The notes under the pieces: generated by a model
Databases searched by the model: none
Told to the model about the DNA's origin: nothing
What the model saw: the letters and a program-made list of their open reading frames with translations, nothing else
Position numbers and translations under genes: made by a program
Source: Curtobacterium sp. MCPF17_052
GTDB lineage: Bacteria > Actinomycetota > Actinomycetes > Actinomycetales > Microbacteriaceae
Assembly: GCF_003234085.1 (NCBI RefSeq)
Contig: NZ_QKSD01000001.1
Coordinates: 62,001 to 126,000 of the forward strand
Reading direction: 5' to 3'
Length of the DNA: 64,000 bases
Shown here: piece by piece, positions 50,495-58,614 of the stretch
Position numbering within the stretch: position 1 is the first letter of the stretch
How the letters are laid out: every line of letters starts with the position of its first letter

Positions 50495-50607
50495 CCCCGG
50501 TCCTGGACGCTTCCTCCGAAGCGCGCGGATCGCGCGCGTACGGTTCTGGTCACCGGCGGGTGCGCGAGCAGCCGTCGGGGAACTTTCCGTTGTCGAGAGG
50601 AGCGCAC

Positions 50608-50808
50608 ATGGCTGGGATCGAAGACATCAAGAACGCCGCTGAGAAGGCGGCTGGCAAGGCCAAGGAAGGCTTCGGCAACGCCACGGACAACGACCGCCTG
50701 AAGGCCGAGGGTCAGACCGACCAGGGCAAGGCCTCGGCCAAGCAGGGCGTCACGGACGTGAAGGACGCGGCCCACGGCGTCGCTGACAGCTTCAAGAACG
50801 ACAAGTAA
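50608..50808 (+). CDS. CsbD-family stress protein
   Basis: A 66-residue, highly charged helical protein (AGIEDIKNAAEKAAGKAKEG and NDRLKAEGQTDQGKASAKQG). CsbD-like proteins are abundant general-stress proteins of unknown mechanism. GAGAGGAG lies before the ATG. It is a single-gene unit closed by the palindromic terminator that follows. Confidence 0.9.
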   Translation: MAGIEDIKNAAEKAAGKAKEGFGNATDNDRLKAEGQTDQGKASAKQGVTDVKDAAHGVADSFKNDK

Positions 50809-50832
50809 CGAAGCCGGTCTCGTACCGCGCTG

Positions 50833-50868
50833 CGAAGCCCCCGGATCCGATCGGATCCGGGGGCTTCG
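50833..50868. terminator. Perfect 36-bp palindrome after csbD
   Basis: CGAAGCCCCCGGATCCGA and its exact complement, with no spacer, 24 nt after the CsbD stop and before the convergent Nudix-like gene. Likely a bidirectional terminator. Confidence 0.8.
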
Positions 50869-50905
50869 TCGTTCTCGGCTTCGTCGTTCGTGGGCTTCGT
50901 CGTTC
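50862..50905. repeat. Three copies of GGCTTCGTCGTTC
   Basis: Exact 13-mers start at 50862, 50877 and 50893. The first overlaps the right arm of the terminator palindrome, so the array may have arisen by duplication of that arm. Confidence 0.75.
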
Positions 50906-50929
50906 ACGGGCCCGGACGCGTCCCAGCGG

Positions 50930-51484
50930 TCAGTGCAGCGCGCCGACCGAGGCGAGGCCGGCGCGGAGGAGCGTGCCGCGACCGCCCTCCATCTCGTCCG
51001 CGACAGCGTCGGACGCGGCCTCCATCGGGCTCATCCAGGTGAGCTCGAGGGCGTCCTGCCGCGGCTCGCACGTCCCGGTGACGGGGACGACGTACGCCAG
51101 GGAGATCGCGTGCTGCCGCTCGTCCGTGTAGACCGAGGCTCCGGGCAACGGGAAGTACTCGGCGACCGTGAAGGGGTTCGGGCTCGCCGGCAGCTGCGGG
51201 AACGCCATCGGCCCGAGGTCCTTCTCGAGGTGGCGGAACAGTGCGGTGCGGATCGACTCGCCGTACATCACGCGGCCGGAGACCAGCGTCCGGGCGATCG
51301 ACCCGCTCGGCGACACCCGCAGCAGCACCCCGACCTCGGTCACGACCCCGAGGCCGTCCAGGCGCACCGGCACCGCCTCGACGTAGGTGATCGGGAGACG
51401 ACGGCGGACGGACGCGAGTTCCTCGTCCGACAGCCAGCCGGAGCCGGAGTCGGGATCGGGATCGGGGGTGCGCAGCGAGGACAT
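50930..51484 (-). CDS. Nudix-like protein with degenerate Nudix box (DUF4916 type)
   Basis: A 184-residue protein whose centre resembles a Nudix fold. The box reads GRVMYGESIRTALFRHLEKDLG: the first Gly, Glu and the Arg are kept, but the REUxEE core is RHLEKD, so two metal-binding glutamates are lost. It may be a binding protein rather than a hydrolase. An N-terminal acidic stretch (TPDPDPDSGSG) precedes the domain. Convergent with csbD. Confidence 0.65.
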   Translation of the reverse strand: MSSLRTPDPDPDSGSGWLSDEELASVRRRLPITYVEAVPVRLDGLGVVTEVGVLLRVSPSGSIARTLVSGRVMYGESIRTALFRHLEKDLGPMAFPQLPASPNPFTVAEYFPLPGASVYTDERQHAISLAYVVPVTGTCEPRQDALELTWMSPMEAASDAVADEMEGGRGTLLRAGLASVGALH

Positions 51485-51592
51485 GCACCGTTCCTACCAG
51501 GCCCGGTCGCGGAAACGGCCCCCGGCGCGGCTTCTGTGGACACCGACCGCTCGCGACGAACGGACGGACTGTGGTGCTGCGGTGCGGACCGC

Positions 51593-52294
51593 TCAGTCGC
51601 TGAGGACCTGGAGCAGGTCGCGGCGCAGGCCGTCGATCTTCTCGGTGGCGGCCTGCGTCTGCTCCTCGGTCGCGCTCGTGCGGAACACGTGGACCACGCC
51701 CACGAGCTTCCGGAGGGCCTCGAAGAACTCGCGCTGCGAGTCCGGCATGCCGGGCGTGGACTCCCACGCGGCGGCGATCTCGTCGGCCTTGGCCTCGGCC
51801 TCGGCCCGACCGGCGTCGGTGAGCTCGAACAGGGTCTTCCGACCGTCGCCCGTGGAGACCACGAGCTCTTCGTCGACGAGCTGCTCGAGCGTCGGGTAGA
51901 CCGAGCCGGGACTGGGCTTCCAGGCGCCGCCGGTGCGCTCGGCGATCGTCTTGATGACGGCGTAGCCGTTCTGCGGGCCCTCGGCGAGGAGCCCGAGGAT
52001 GGCGAGGCGGACGTCGCCGCGGCGACGGCGCTCGCGGCCGGGGCCGAAGCCCGGACCGAAGCCGCCGCCGAACCCGGGGCCGAAGCCCGGTCCGCCGAAC
52101 CCCGGGCCACCGAAGCCGGGACCGAAGCCCCGCCCGCCGCGGCCACCACGGCCGTGTTCGTGGTCACCGTGGTCACGGCCGGGGAACCCGGCACCGTGGT
52201 GCTGGCGGGCGCTGCCGAAGCGGGGCCCGCGGGAGCCGCGACCGAAGGGGTCACGGGGGGACGTGGAGCTGTTCTCGTCGTTCATGGGGTGCAT
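51593..52294 (-). CDS. PadR-family transcriptional regulator with Gly/Phe-rich N-terminus
   Basis: A 233-residue regulator. The PadR winged helix spans about residues 92-170 (RLAILGLLAEGPQNGYAVIK, GSVYPTLEQLVDEELV, ELTDAGRAEAEAKADEIAAA), followed by the C-terminal dimerisation helices. Before it is a 90-residue low-complexity stretch with GFGPGFGG-type repeats, not needed for the PadR fold. AAGGAG lies before the ATG. It is divergent from lhr with its promoter in the shared gap, suggesting autoregulation. Confidence 0.88.
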   Translation of the reverse strand: MHPMNDENSSTSPRDPFGRGSRGPRFGSARQHHGAGFPGRDHGDHEHGRGGRGGRGFGPGFGGPGFGGPGFGPGFGGGFGPGFGPGRERRRRGDVRLAILGLLAEGPQNGYAVIKTIAERTGGAWKPSPGSVYPTLEQLVDEELVVSTGDGRKTLFELTDAGRAEAEAKADEIAAAWESTPGMPDSQREFFEALRKLVGVVHVFRTSATEEQTQAATEKIDGLRRDLLQVLSD

Positions 52295-52352
52295 GACGAC
52301 TCCTTTCGTGAAGTTGGTTGGCGATGGGTTCAGGACCGCTCGCGATGCTGTA

Positions 52353-52382
52353 ACGATAGATCGCTAATGTTCTCGTTGTCAA
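52353..52382 (-). promoter_or_regulatory. Promoter of the padR gene
   Basis: A perfect TTGACA (-35, 52377-52382), 18 nt, then TATCGT (-10, 52353-52358) on the minus strand. The -10 area (GATAGATCGC) contains short inverted repeats that may be a PadR operator; the TATCGT sits within AT-rich sequence unusual for the window. Confidence 0.65.
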
Positions 52383-52435
52383 GCATCGATCCGCACGGCC
52401 TCCTGTCGGTGGTCAGGAGCAGGATGGAGCGGACC

Positions 52436-55400
52436 ATGACGGACGTCTTCGAGCGCTTCTCCCCCGCCACCGCCGAGTGGTTCCGGGGGGCCTTCCGCGA
52501 ACCGACGGCAGCGCAGGCCGGGGCGTGGGACGCCATCTCCACGGGGCAGCACGCGCTGGTCATCGCCCCGACGGGCTCCGGCAAGACCCTGGCCTCGTTC
52601 CTGTGGTCGATCGACCGGCTCATCTCGGCGTCGGACACCCCGCCCGCCAAGCAGCGCACCCGGGTGCTCTACGTCTCACCACTCAAGGCGCTCGGCGTCG
52701 ACGTCGAGCGGAACCTGCGCTCGCCGCTCGTCGGGATCACCCAGACGGCCAAGCGGCTCGGCCTCGAACCGCCGGACGTCACCGTCGGCGTCCGGAGCGG
52801 TGACACCCCCTCGTCCGACCGGCAGAAGCTGCTCCGACTGCCGCCGGACATCCTCATCACCACGCCCGAGTCCCTCTACCTGATGCTGACGTCGAAGGCG
52901 CGCGAGACCCTGGTGAACGTGGACACCGTCATCGTGGACGAGGTGCACGCGGTCGCGGCGTCGAAGCGCGGCGCCCACCTCGCCGTCTCCCTCGAGCGCC
53001 TCGACGACCTGCTCGAGAAGCCCGTACAGCGCATCGGACTGTCCGCGACGGTCCGCCCCGCCGAAGAGGTCGCCCGGTTCCTCGGCGGTCGGGCTCCCGT
53101 GCAGATCATCGCCCCGCCCGCGCAGAAGACCTTCGACCTGCGCGTGGTCGTCCCGGTCGACGACATGACCGAGCTCGGCGCTCCGCCGGTCGGGGCGGAC
53201 GCGACGTCCGGACCGACGAACGGATCGATCTGGCCGCACGTCGAGGAATCCGTCGTCGACCTGGTCGAACAGCACCGGTCGACGATCGTCTTCGCCAACT
53301 CCCGGCGGCTCGCCGAACGGCTGACCGCTCGACTCAACGAGATCCACGAGGAACGGGCCCTGGCCGCAGCCGGCGACGGGGTCCTGGTCCCCGCGGGGGT
53401 CGTGCCCGAGGACGACGACCTGCCCGCTGCCCGACCAGCGGCGCGACCGGCCCCGACGCGTCCGCCCGCGCAGCTGATCGGTGGGTCCGGCCAGACCGAC
53501 GGCGGTGGCTCCGACCGGACCGTCCCGGTGCTCGCCCGTGCGCACCACGGCTCGGTGTCGAAGGACCAGCGCGCGATCATCGAGGACGACCTGAAGTCCG
53601 GGCGACTCCGATGCGTGGTCGCCACCAGTTCGCTCGAACTCGGCATCGACATGGGCGAGGTCGACCTCGTCATCCAGGTCGAGGCACCGCCCTCGGTCGC
53701 CAGCGGCCTGCAGCGCGTCGGCCGCGCCGGGCACCAGGTCGGCGAGATCTCGCGCGGCGTGCTCTTCCCGAAGCACCGGGCCGACCTGGTCAACAGCGCC
53801 GTCACCGTCGAGCGCATGGTCGCCGGGCAGATCGAGTCGATCTCGGTCCCCGCGAACCCGCTCGACGTCCTCGCGCAGCACACCGTCGCCGCCGGGGCCA
53901 TCGACACCGTCGACGTCGAGCACTGGTTCGAGCTCGTCCGCCGCAGTGCCCCGTTCAGCAGCCTGCCCCGGTCGGCGTTCGAGGCCACGCTCGACCTGGT
54001 CACCGGCCGCTACCCGAGCGACGAGTTCGCCGAACTCCGGCCGCGCCTGGTCTGGGACCGCGTGCACGGCACCCTCACCGGACGTCCGGGGGCCCAGCGC
54101 CTGGCGGTGACGAGCGGCGGCACGATCCCGGACCGCGGCATGTTCGGCGTCTTCATGGTCGGTGAACGGGCCTCCCGCGTCGGTGAACTCGACGAGGAGA
54201 TGGTCTACGAGTCGCGCGTCGGCGACGTCTTCGCCCTCGGTGCCACCAGCTGGCGGATCGAGGAGATCACCCACGACCGCGTCCTCGTCAGCCCTGCGTT
54301 CGGGCAGCCCGGCCGCGTGCCGTTCTGGAAGGGCGACGGGTTGGGTCGACCGGCCGAGCTCGGTCGTGCCACCGGCGCCTTCGTCCGTGAAGTGGAGTCC
54401 GCGTCCGACGAGGACGCCCGCACCCGCGTGGCCGCCGGCGGGCTGGACGAGCGTGCCGTGACGAACCTCATCACCTTCCTCCGCGACCAGCGCGCCGCCA
54501 CGGGGCACGTGCCGAGCGACACCACGCTCGTCGTCGAGCGCTTCCGCGACGAACTCGGCGACTGGCGGCTCATCCTGCACTCCCCCTACGGCATGACCGT
54601 GCACGCGCCGTGGGCCCTCGCGGTCGCTGCCCGACTGCGGGAGCGGCACGGGATCGACGGCGGTGCCATGGCCGCGGACGACGGCATCGTCGTGCGGATC
54701 CCGGAGACGGACGCCGAGCCCCCCGGGGCGGAACTGTTCGTCTTCGAGCGGGACGACCTCGAGACGATCGTCACCGACGAGGTCGGGGGTTCCGCGCTGT
54801 TCGCCGCACGCTTCCGCGAGTGCGCCGCGCGCGCGCTCCTGCTCCCCCGCCGTGACCCCGGACGCCGATCGCCGCTCTGGCAGCAGCGGCAGCGGGCGTC
54901 CCAGCTGCTCGAGGTGGCGCAGAAGTACCCGACGTTCCCGATCCTGCTCGAGACCGTGCGCGAAGTGCTGCAGGACGTCTACGACGTCCCCGCCCTGCTC
55001 GGCATCGCGGACGAGATCGCCCGACGACGGATCCGCCTGGTCGAGAGCGAGACCGAGCAGCCCTCGCCGTTCGCCCGCACCCTGCTGTTCGGGTACGTCG
55101 CCGCGTTCATGTACGAGGGTGACTCCCCGCTCGCCGAACGCCGGGCCGCCGCACTGTCGCTCGACTCGACCCTGCTCAGCGAACTGCTCGGTCGCGCGGA
55201 GCTCCGCGAGCTCCTCGACCCGGCCGTCATCGACGGCGTCGAACGCGACCTGCAGCGGCTCTCCCCGGACCGCCGCGCCCGCGATGTCGAGGGCATGGTC
55301 GACGTGCTCCGGCTCGTCGGTGCGCTGGGCCTCGACGAGCTGGTCGACCGGAGCTGGCTGGCTGAGGCCACCGACCGAGCCGACGCCCAGGCAACGCTCC

Positions 55401-57184
55401 GGACGGCGCTCGGCGGACTCGAGCGCGACCGCCGGGTCCTGGCGTTCTCGCACGCCGGGGCCACGCGCTGGGCCGTGATCGAGGACGCCTCCCGGCTCCG
55501 CGACGCCCTCGGGGTGCCGCTGCCGATCGGCGTGCCCACCGCCTTCGTCGAGCCGGTCGCGGACCCGCTCGGGGACCTGGTCGGCCGGTACGCCCGCAGC
55601 CACGGCCCGTTCGGCGCGCACGAGGCCGCAGCACGCCTCGGCCTCGGCGTCGCCGTCGTGCAGGACACCCTGCGCCGACTGACCGCCGACCGTCGCCTGG
55701 TCGAGGGCGAGTTCCGCCCGGACCGCCAGGGCGCCGAGTGGTGCGACTCCGAGGTGCTCCGACGGATCCGCACGAAGTCGCTCGCGGCACTCCGGCACGA
55801 GGTCGAGCCGGTCGCCCCGGACGCCCTGGCCCGTTTCCTGCCCGCGTGGCAGCACGTCCGCGTACCCGGTGCGCGCGGCGGCCTGCGCGGCATCGACGGC
55901 GTGCTGCAGGTCGTCGACCAGCTCTCCGGGGTCGCCCTGCCGGCGAGCTCGTGGGAGTCGCTCGTGCTGCCCTCCCGCGTCTCCGACTACGCCCCGAGCA
56001 TGCTCGACGAGCTGACCGCCACCGGCGAGGTGCTCTGGTCCGGCGGCGGCACCCTGCCCGGCAACGACGGCTGGGTCCGGCTGCACCTCGCGGAGACCGC
56101 CGCGACCACCCTCGCCGAGGCCGCGGGCGACGAGACCACCGAGCTGCAGCGGGACGTCCTCGGCGCCCTGGCCGGCGGTGGCGCGTACTTCTTCCGGCAG
56201 CTCGGCCAGGCCGTCGGCAGCACGGACGACTCGGCGCTCACGACCGCGCTGTGGGACCTGGTCTGGGCCGGCCAGATCACCAACGACACGTTCGCGCCAC
56301 TCCGGGCGATGCTCGGCGGCAAGGCCCGCACCTCCAGCGCGCCGCGCACCCGCGCCTACCGCGGGCGGCGCCGCCCGACGCTGCCGACCCAGTCCGGTCC
56401 GCCGAACGTCGGCGGACGCTGGTCGTTGCTGCCGCTCGCCGAACCCGACGCCACCGTCCGGGCGGCGGCGACCGCCGAACTGCTGCTGGAGCGGTACGGC
56501 GTCGTCACCCGTGGTGCCGTCCAGGTCGAGGGCGTCCGGGGCGGCTTCGCCGGGGTCTACCGCGTCCTGGCGAAGTTCGAGGAGTCCGGCCGTGCCCGAC
56601 GCGGGTACTTCGTCGAGGGGCTCGGCGCCGCGCAGTTCGCCACCGGGCCGACCGTCGACCGCCTCCGCACGTACGCCCGCGACCTGGACGACGAGGAGCG
56701 CGCCGACCCCGACCGGGCACGCGAAGCCCTGACGCTGTCGGCCACCGACCCGGCGAACCCCTTCGGTGCGGCCCTGCCCTGGCCGCACGACGCCGCAGCG
56801 GTCGACCCCGACGACCCCACCGCAGCCGACCCCACCGCCGCCGGTGTCGGGCCGGTGGCACAGACCAGCGTGAGCACCGCCCCCGCGAACGGCGGTGCCC
56901 GCGGACACCGTCCGGGTCGCAAGGCCGGTGCGCTCGTCGTGCTCGTCGACGGGCGGCTGGCCGTCTACGTCGAACGCGGCGGCAAGAGCGTGTTGACCTT
57001 CACGGAGGACCCGGCCGACCTGGCGGCAGCGGCCACCTCGATCGCGGCGACCGTCCGGAGCGGACTCGGCAAGCTGTCCGTCGAACGGGTCGACGGGGTC
57101 TTCGTGCTCGAGGCCCCGCTCGGCGACGCCCTCCGCACCGCCGGCTTCACCGCCACCCCGCAGGGGCTGCGACTCCGTGCCTGA
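52436..57184 (+). CDS. lhr: Lhr-type ATP-dependent DNA/RNA helicase
   Basis: A large SF2 helicase of about 1582 residues. It unwinds 3'-tailed duplexes and is linked to DNA repair in mycobacteria. Visible motifs are Walker A APTGSGKT (44-51), DEVH (168-171), SAT (203-205), then second-domain QRVGRAGHQ and the winged-helix and beta-barrel parts of the Lhr core. The C-terminal third is the extended actinobacterial Lhr region. ATG 52424 is an alternative start. Downstream, the glycosylase gene starts 8 nt after its stop, supporting a shared repair role. Confidence 0.92.
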   Translation: MTDVFERFSPATAEWFRGAFREPTAAQAGAWDAISTGQHALVIAPTGSGKTLASFLWSIDRLISASDTPPAKQRTRVLYVSPLKALGVDVERNLRSPLVGITQTAKRLGLEPPDVTVGVRSGDTPSSDRQKLLRLPPDILITTPESLYLMLTSKARETLVNVDTVIVDEVHAVAASKRGAHLAVSLERLDDLLEKPVQRIGLSATVRPAEEVARFLGGRAPVQIIAPPAQKTFDLRVVVPVDDMTELGAPPVGADATSGPTNGSIWPHVEESVVDLVEQHRSTIVFANSRRLAERLTARLNEIHEERALAAAGDGVLVPAGVVPEDDDLPAARPAARPAPTRPPAQLIGGSGQTDGGGSDRTVPVLARAHHGSVSKDQRAIIEDDLKSGRLRCVVATSSLELGIDMGEVDLVIQVEAPPSVASGLQRVGRAGHQVGEISRGVLFPKHRADLVNSAVTVERMVAGQIESISVPANPLDVLAQHTVAAGAIDTVDVEHWFELVRRSAPFSSLPRSAFEATLDLVTGRYPSDEFAELRPRLVWDRVHGTLTGRPGAQRLAVTSGGTIPDRGMFGVFMVGERASRVGELDEEMVYESRVGDVFALGATSWRIEEITHDRVLVSPAFGQPGRVPFWKGDGLGRPAELGRATGAFVREVESASDEDARTRVAAGGLDERAVTNLITFLRDQRAATGHVPSDTTLVVERFRDELGDWRLILHSPYGMTVHAPWALAVAARLRERHGIDGGAMAADDGIVVRIPETDAEPPGAELFVFERDDLETIVTDEVGGSALFAARFRECAARALLLPRRDPGRRSPLWQQRQRASQLLEVAQKYPTFPILLETVREVLQDVYDVPALLGIADEIARRRIRLVESETEQPSPFARTLLFGYVAAFMYEGDSPLAERRAAALSLDSTLLSELLGRAELRELLDPAVIDGVERDLQRLSPDRRARDVEGMVDVLRLVGALGLDELVDRSWLAEATDRADAQATLRTALGGLERDRRVLAFSHAGATRWAVIEDASRLRDALGVPLPIGVPTAFVEPVADPLGDLVGRYARSHGPFGAHEAAARLGLGVAVVQDTLRRLTADRRLVEGEFRPDRQGAEWCDSEVLRRIRTKSLAALRHEVEPVAPDALARFLPAWQHVRVPGARGGLRGIDGVLQVVDQLSGVALPASSWESLVLPSRVSDYAPSMLDELTATGEVLWSGGGTLPGNDGWVRLHLAETAATTLAEAAGDETTELQRDVLGALAGGGAYFFRQLGQAVGSTDDSALTTALWDLVWAGQITNDTFAPLRAMLGGKARTSSAPRTRAYRGRRRPTLPTQSGPPNVGGRWSLLPLAEPDATVRAAATAELLLERYGVVTRGAVQVEGVRGGFAGVYRVLAKFEESGRARRGYFVEGLGAAQFATGPTVDRLRTYARDLDDEERADPDRAREALTLSATDPANPFGAALPWPHDAAAVDPDDPTAADPTAAGVGPVAQTSVSTAPANGGARGHRPGRKAGALVVLVDGRLAVYVERGGKSVLTFTEDPADLAAAATSIAATVRSGLGKLSVERVDGVFVLEAPLGDALRTAGFTATPQGLRLRA

Positions 57185-57192
57185 GGTGATCC

Positions 57193-57972
57193 GTGCCTGA
57201 GGGCGACACCGTCTTCCGCGCCGCGGCACGGCTGCACACGGCGCTGGCCGGCAAGGTCCTCACCCGCAGCGACTTCCGGGTGCCGGCGTTCGCCACGCTC
57301 GACCTGGTCGGCCGCACCGTGGACGAGGTCGTCCCGCGCGGCAAGCACCTGCTGCACCGGATCGGCGACCTGACCGTGCACTCGCACCTCAAGATGGAGG
57401 GCCGGTGGGACGTCTACGCCCCCGGTGAGCGCTGGCGGCGGCCGGCGTTCCAGGCACGGGTCGTCCTCGATGCCGCCGACGTCTCGACCGTCGGCTTCAC
57501 CCTCGGTGTCCTGGAGGTCGTACCGCGCGACCGGGAGTCCGAAGTGGTCGGGCACCTCGGACCGGACCTGCTCGGGCCGGACTGGGACGCCGAGGTGGCC
57601 CTCGCGAACCTCACCGCGGAGCCGGACCGACCCGTCGGTCTGGCGCTCCTCGACCAGCGGGTGATGGCGGGGCTCGGCAACGTGTACCGCAACGAGCTCT
57701 GCTTCCTGCGGGGCGTGCTGCCCACCCGGCCGGTCAGCGAGGTGCGGGACCCGGCGCGGATGGTGACCATGGCCTCCCGGCTGATCGTCGCGAACCGCGA
57801 CCGGAGCAACCGGGTGACCACGGGTGTCGACCGGCCGGGACAGCGCTTCTGGGTCTACAACCGGGCCGGCAAGCCGTGCCTGCGCTGCGGGACCCGGGTG
57901 CGGTCAGGCGATCTGGGCGAGTCGGAACTCACCCTGCGGGACACCTACTGGTGCCCGCGCTGCCAGACCTGA
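57193..57972 (+). CDS. Fpg/Nei-family DNA glycosylase (Nei2-like)
   Basis: Removes oxidised bases through an N-terminal proline nucleophile and cleaves the abasic strand. The 259-residue protein begins MPEGDTVFRAAARL with catalytic P2 and E3. The helix-two-turn-helix region contains VMAGLGNVYRNELCF. The C-terminal zinc finger is CLRC...CPRC (Cys4). PEGDTV indicates the Nei2 branch rather than MutM. GTG start follows lhr by 8 nt. Confidence 0.92.
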   Translation: MPEGDTVFRAAARLHTALAGKVLTRSDFRVPAFATLDLVGRTVDEVVPRGKHLLHRIGDLTVHSHLKMEGRWDVYAPGERWRRPAFQARVVLDAADVSTVGFTLGVLEVVPRDRESEVVGHLGPDLLGPDWDAEVALANLTAEPDRPVGLALLDQRVMAGLGNVYRNELCFLRGVLPTRPVSEVRDPARMVTMASRLIVANRDRSNRVTTGVDRPGQRFWVYNRAGKPCLRCGTRVRSGDLGESELTLRDTYWCPRCQT

Positions 57973-57975
57973 CGC

Positions 57976-58009
57976 GGCCCGGATGGAACAGCCCGGTCTG
58001 GTCCGGGCC
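57976..58009. terminator. Inverted repeat between the glycosylase and the lipoprotein gene
   Basis: GGCCCGGA and TCCGGGCC (8 nt each) with an 18-nt loop, in the 48-nt gap between convergent stops. A weak terminator candidate. Confidence 0.4.
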
Positions 58010-58020
58010 CCGTCGGTGCG

Positions 58021-58539
58021 TCAGTGGTCGACGGCCTCGATGATGCAGCTCTGGACCTGCTTCGCGGCGTCCGAGGTCTCGGAGAAGTCGGACGGCGCGG
58101 CGGTCGCGGTGCTCTCGTCGGCGACGACGTCCTCGGCGACCTTGTTCACCGGCACGACCATGCCGTCGAAGTCCTCGGCGGTGGGGTCGGACTCGGTACC
58201 GAAGATCGCGACCTCGTCGTCGTTGGGGTCGTCGCTCTGGTTCGGGGCGACCGAGACGCCGAGGTACCAGCCGGCATCGCCCTTCGTGACGCTCGCGACG
58301 TCCGTGTTGTCGTGCGGCCCCACGGCCTTGTCCACAGCGTCGACGGCAGCGCTCGAGGCGACCTGGCACGGGGCGCTGTTGCGCTGACCCGGGTCCGTGC
58401 GGGTGGCGGACTCCTCCGAGCCGGGCACCTTCGCCACCGGGTCACCGTTCTGGGCGCCGGCGTTCGAGCAGCCGCCGAGCAGCATGCCGATGGTGGCGAG
58501 GCCGACGAGGGTGGCAGTGGTCTTCGCGCGCATGGTCAT
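58021..58539 (-). CDS. Small secreted lipoprotein, unknown function
   Basis: A 172-residue protein with a signal peptide and lipobox LGGC (C24). The exported part is Ser/Ala/Asp-rich, with a cysteine pair candidate (C58 in APCQVAS and the last in QSCIIEAV). No family recognised. It lies downstream of the glucanase gene on the same strand, but a hairpin terminator separates them. Confidence 0.6.
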   Translation of the reverse strand: MTMRAKTTATLVGLATIGMLLGGCSNAGAQNGDPVAKVPGSEESATRTDPGQRNSAPCQVASSAAVDAVDKAVGPHDNTDVASVTKGDAGWYLGVSVAPNQSDDPNDDEVAIFGTESDPTAEDFDGMVVPVNKVAEDVVADESTATAAPSDFSETSDAAKQVQSCIIEAVDH

Positions 58540-58565
58540 GCCGTGGACGGTAGGCCGACGCAGGT

Positions 58566-58603
58566 GTGCCGGAGCCCAGGAGTGCGTCCTGTGGCTCCGG
58601 CAC
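58566..58603 (-). terminator. Terminator of the GT2-adaptor-GH81 operon
   Basis: GTGCCGGAGCC (58566-58576) and GGCTCCGGCAC (58593-58603) pair exactly, with an inner AGGA/TCCT pair, 12 nt after the GH81 stop. Confidence 0.75.
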
Positions 58604-58614
58604 GCCGACTCGCG

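Noticed and set aside
50542..50563. GGTT-N12-GGGTGC upstream of csbD, as a sigma-B-type promoter
   Set aside because: The spacing is too short and the match to GTTT-N14-16-GGGTAT is poor.
52676..57229. A 1517-codon open frame on the minus strand opposite lhr
   Set aside because: Same GC-driven artefact: the plus strand encodes a complete Lhr helicase with motifs in order, and the antisense product has no recognisable fold.
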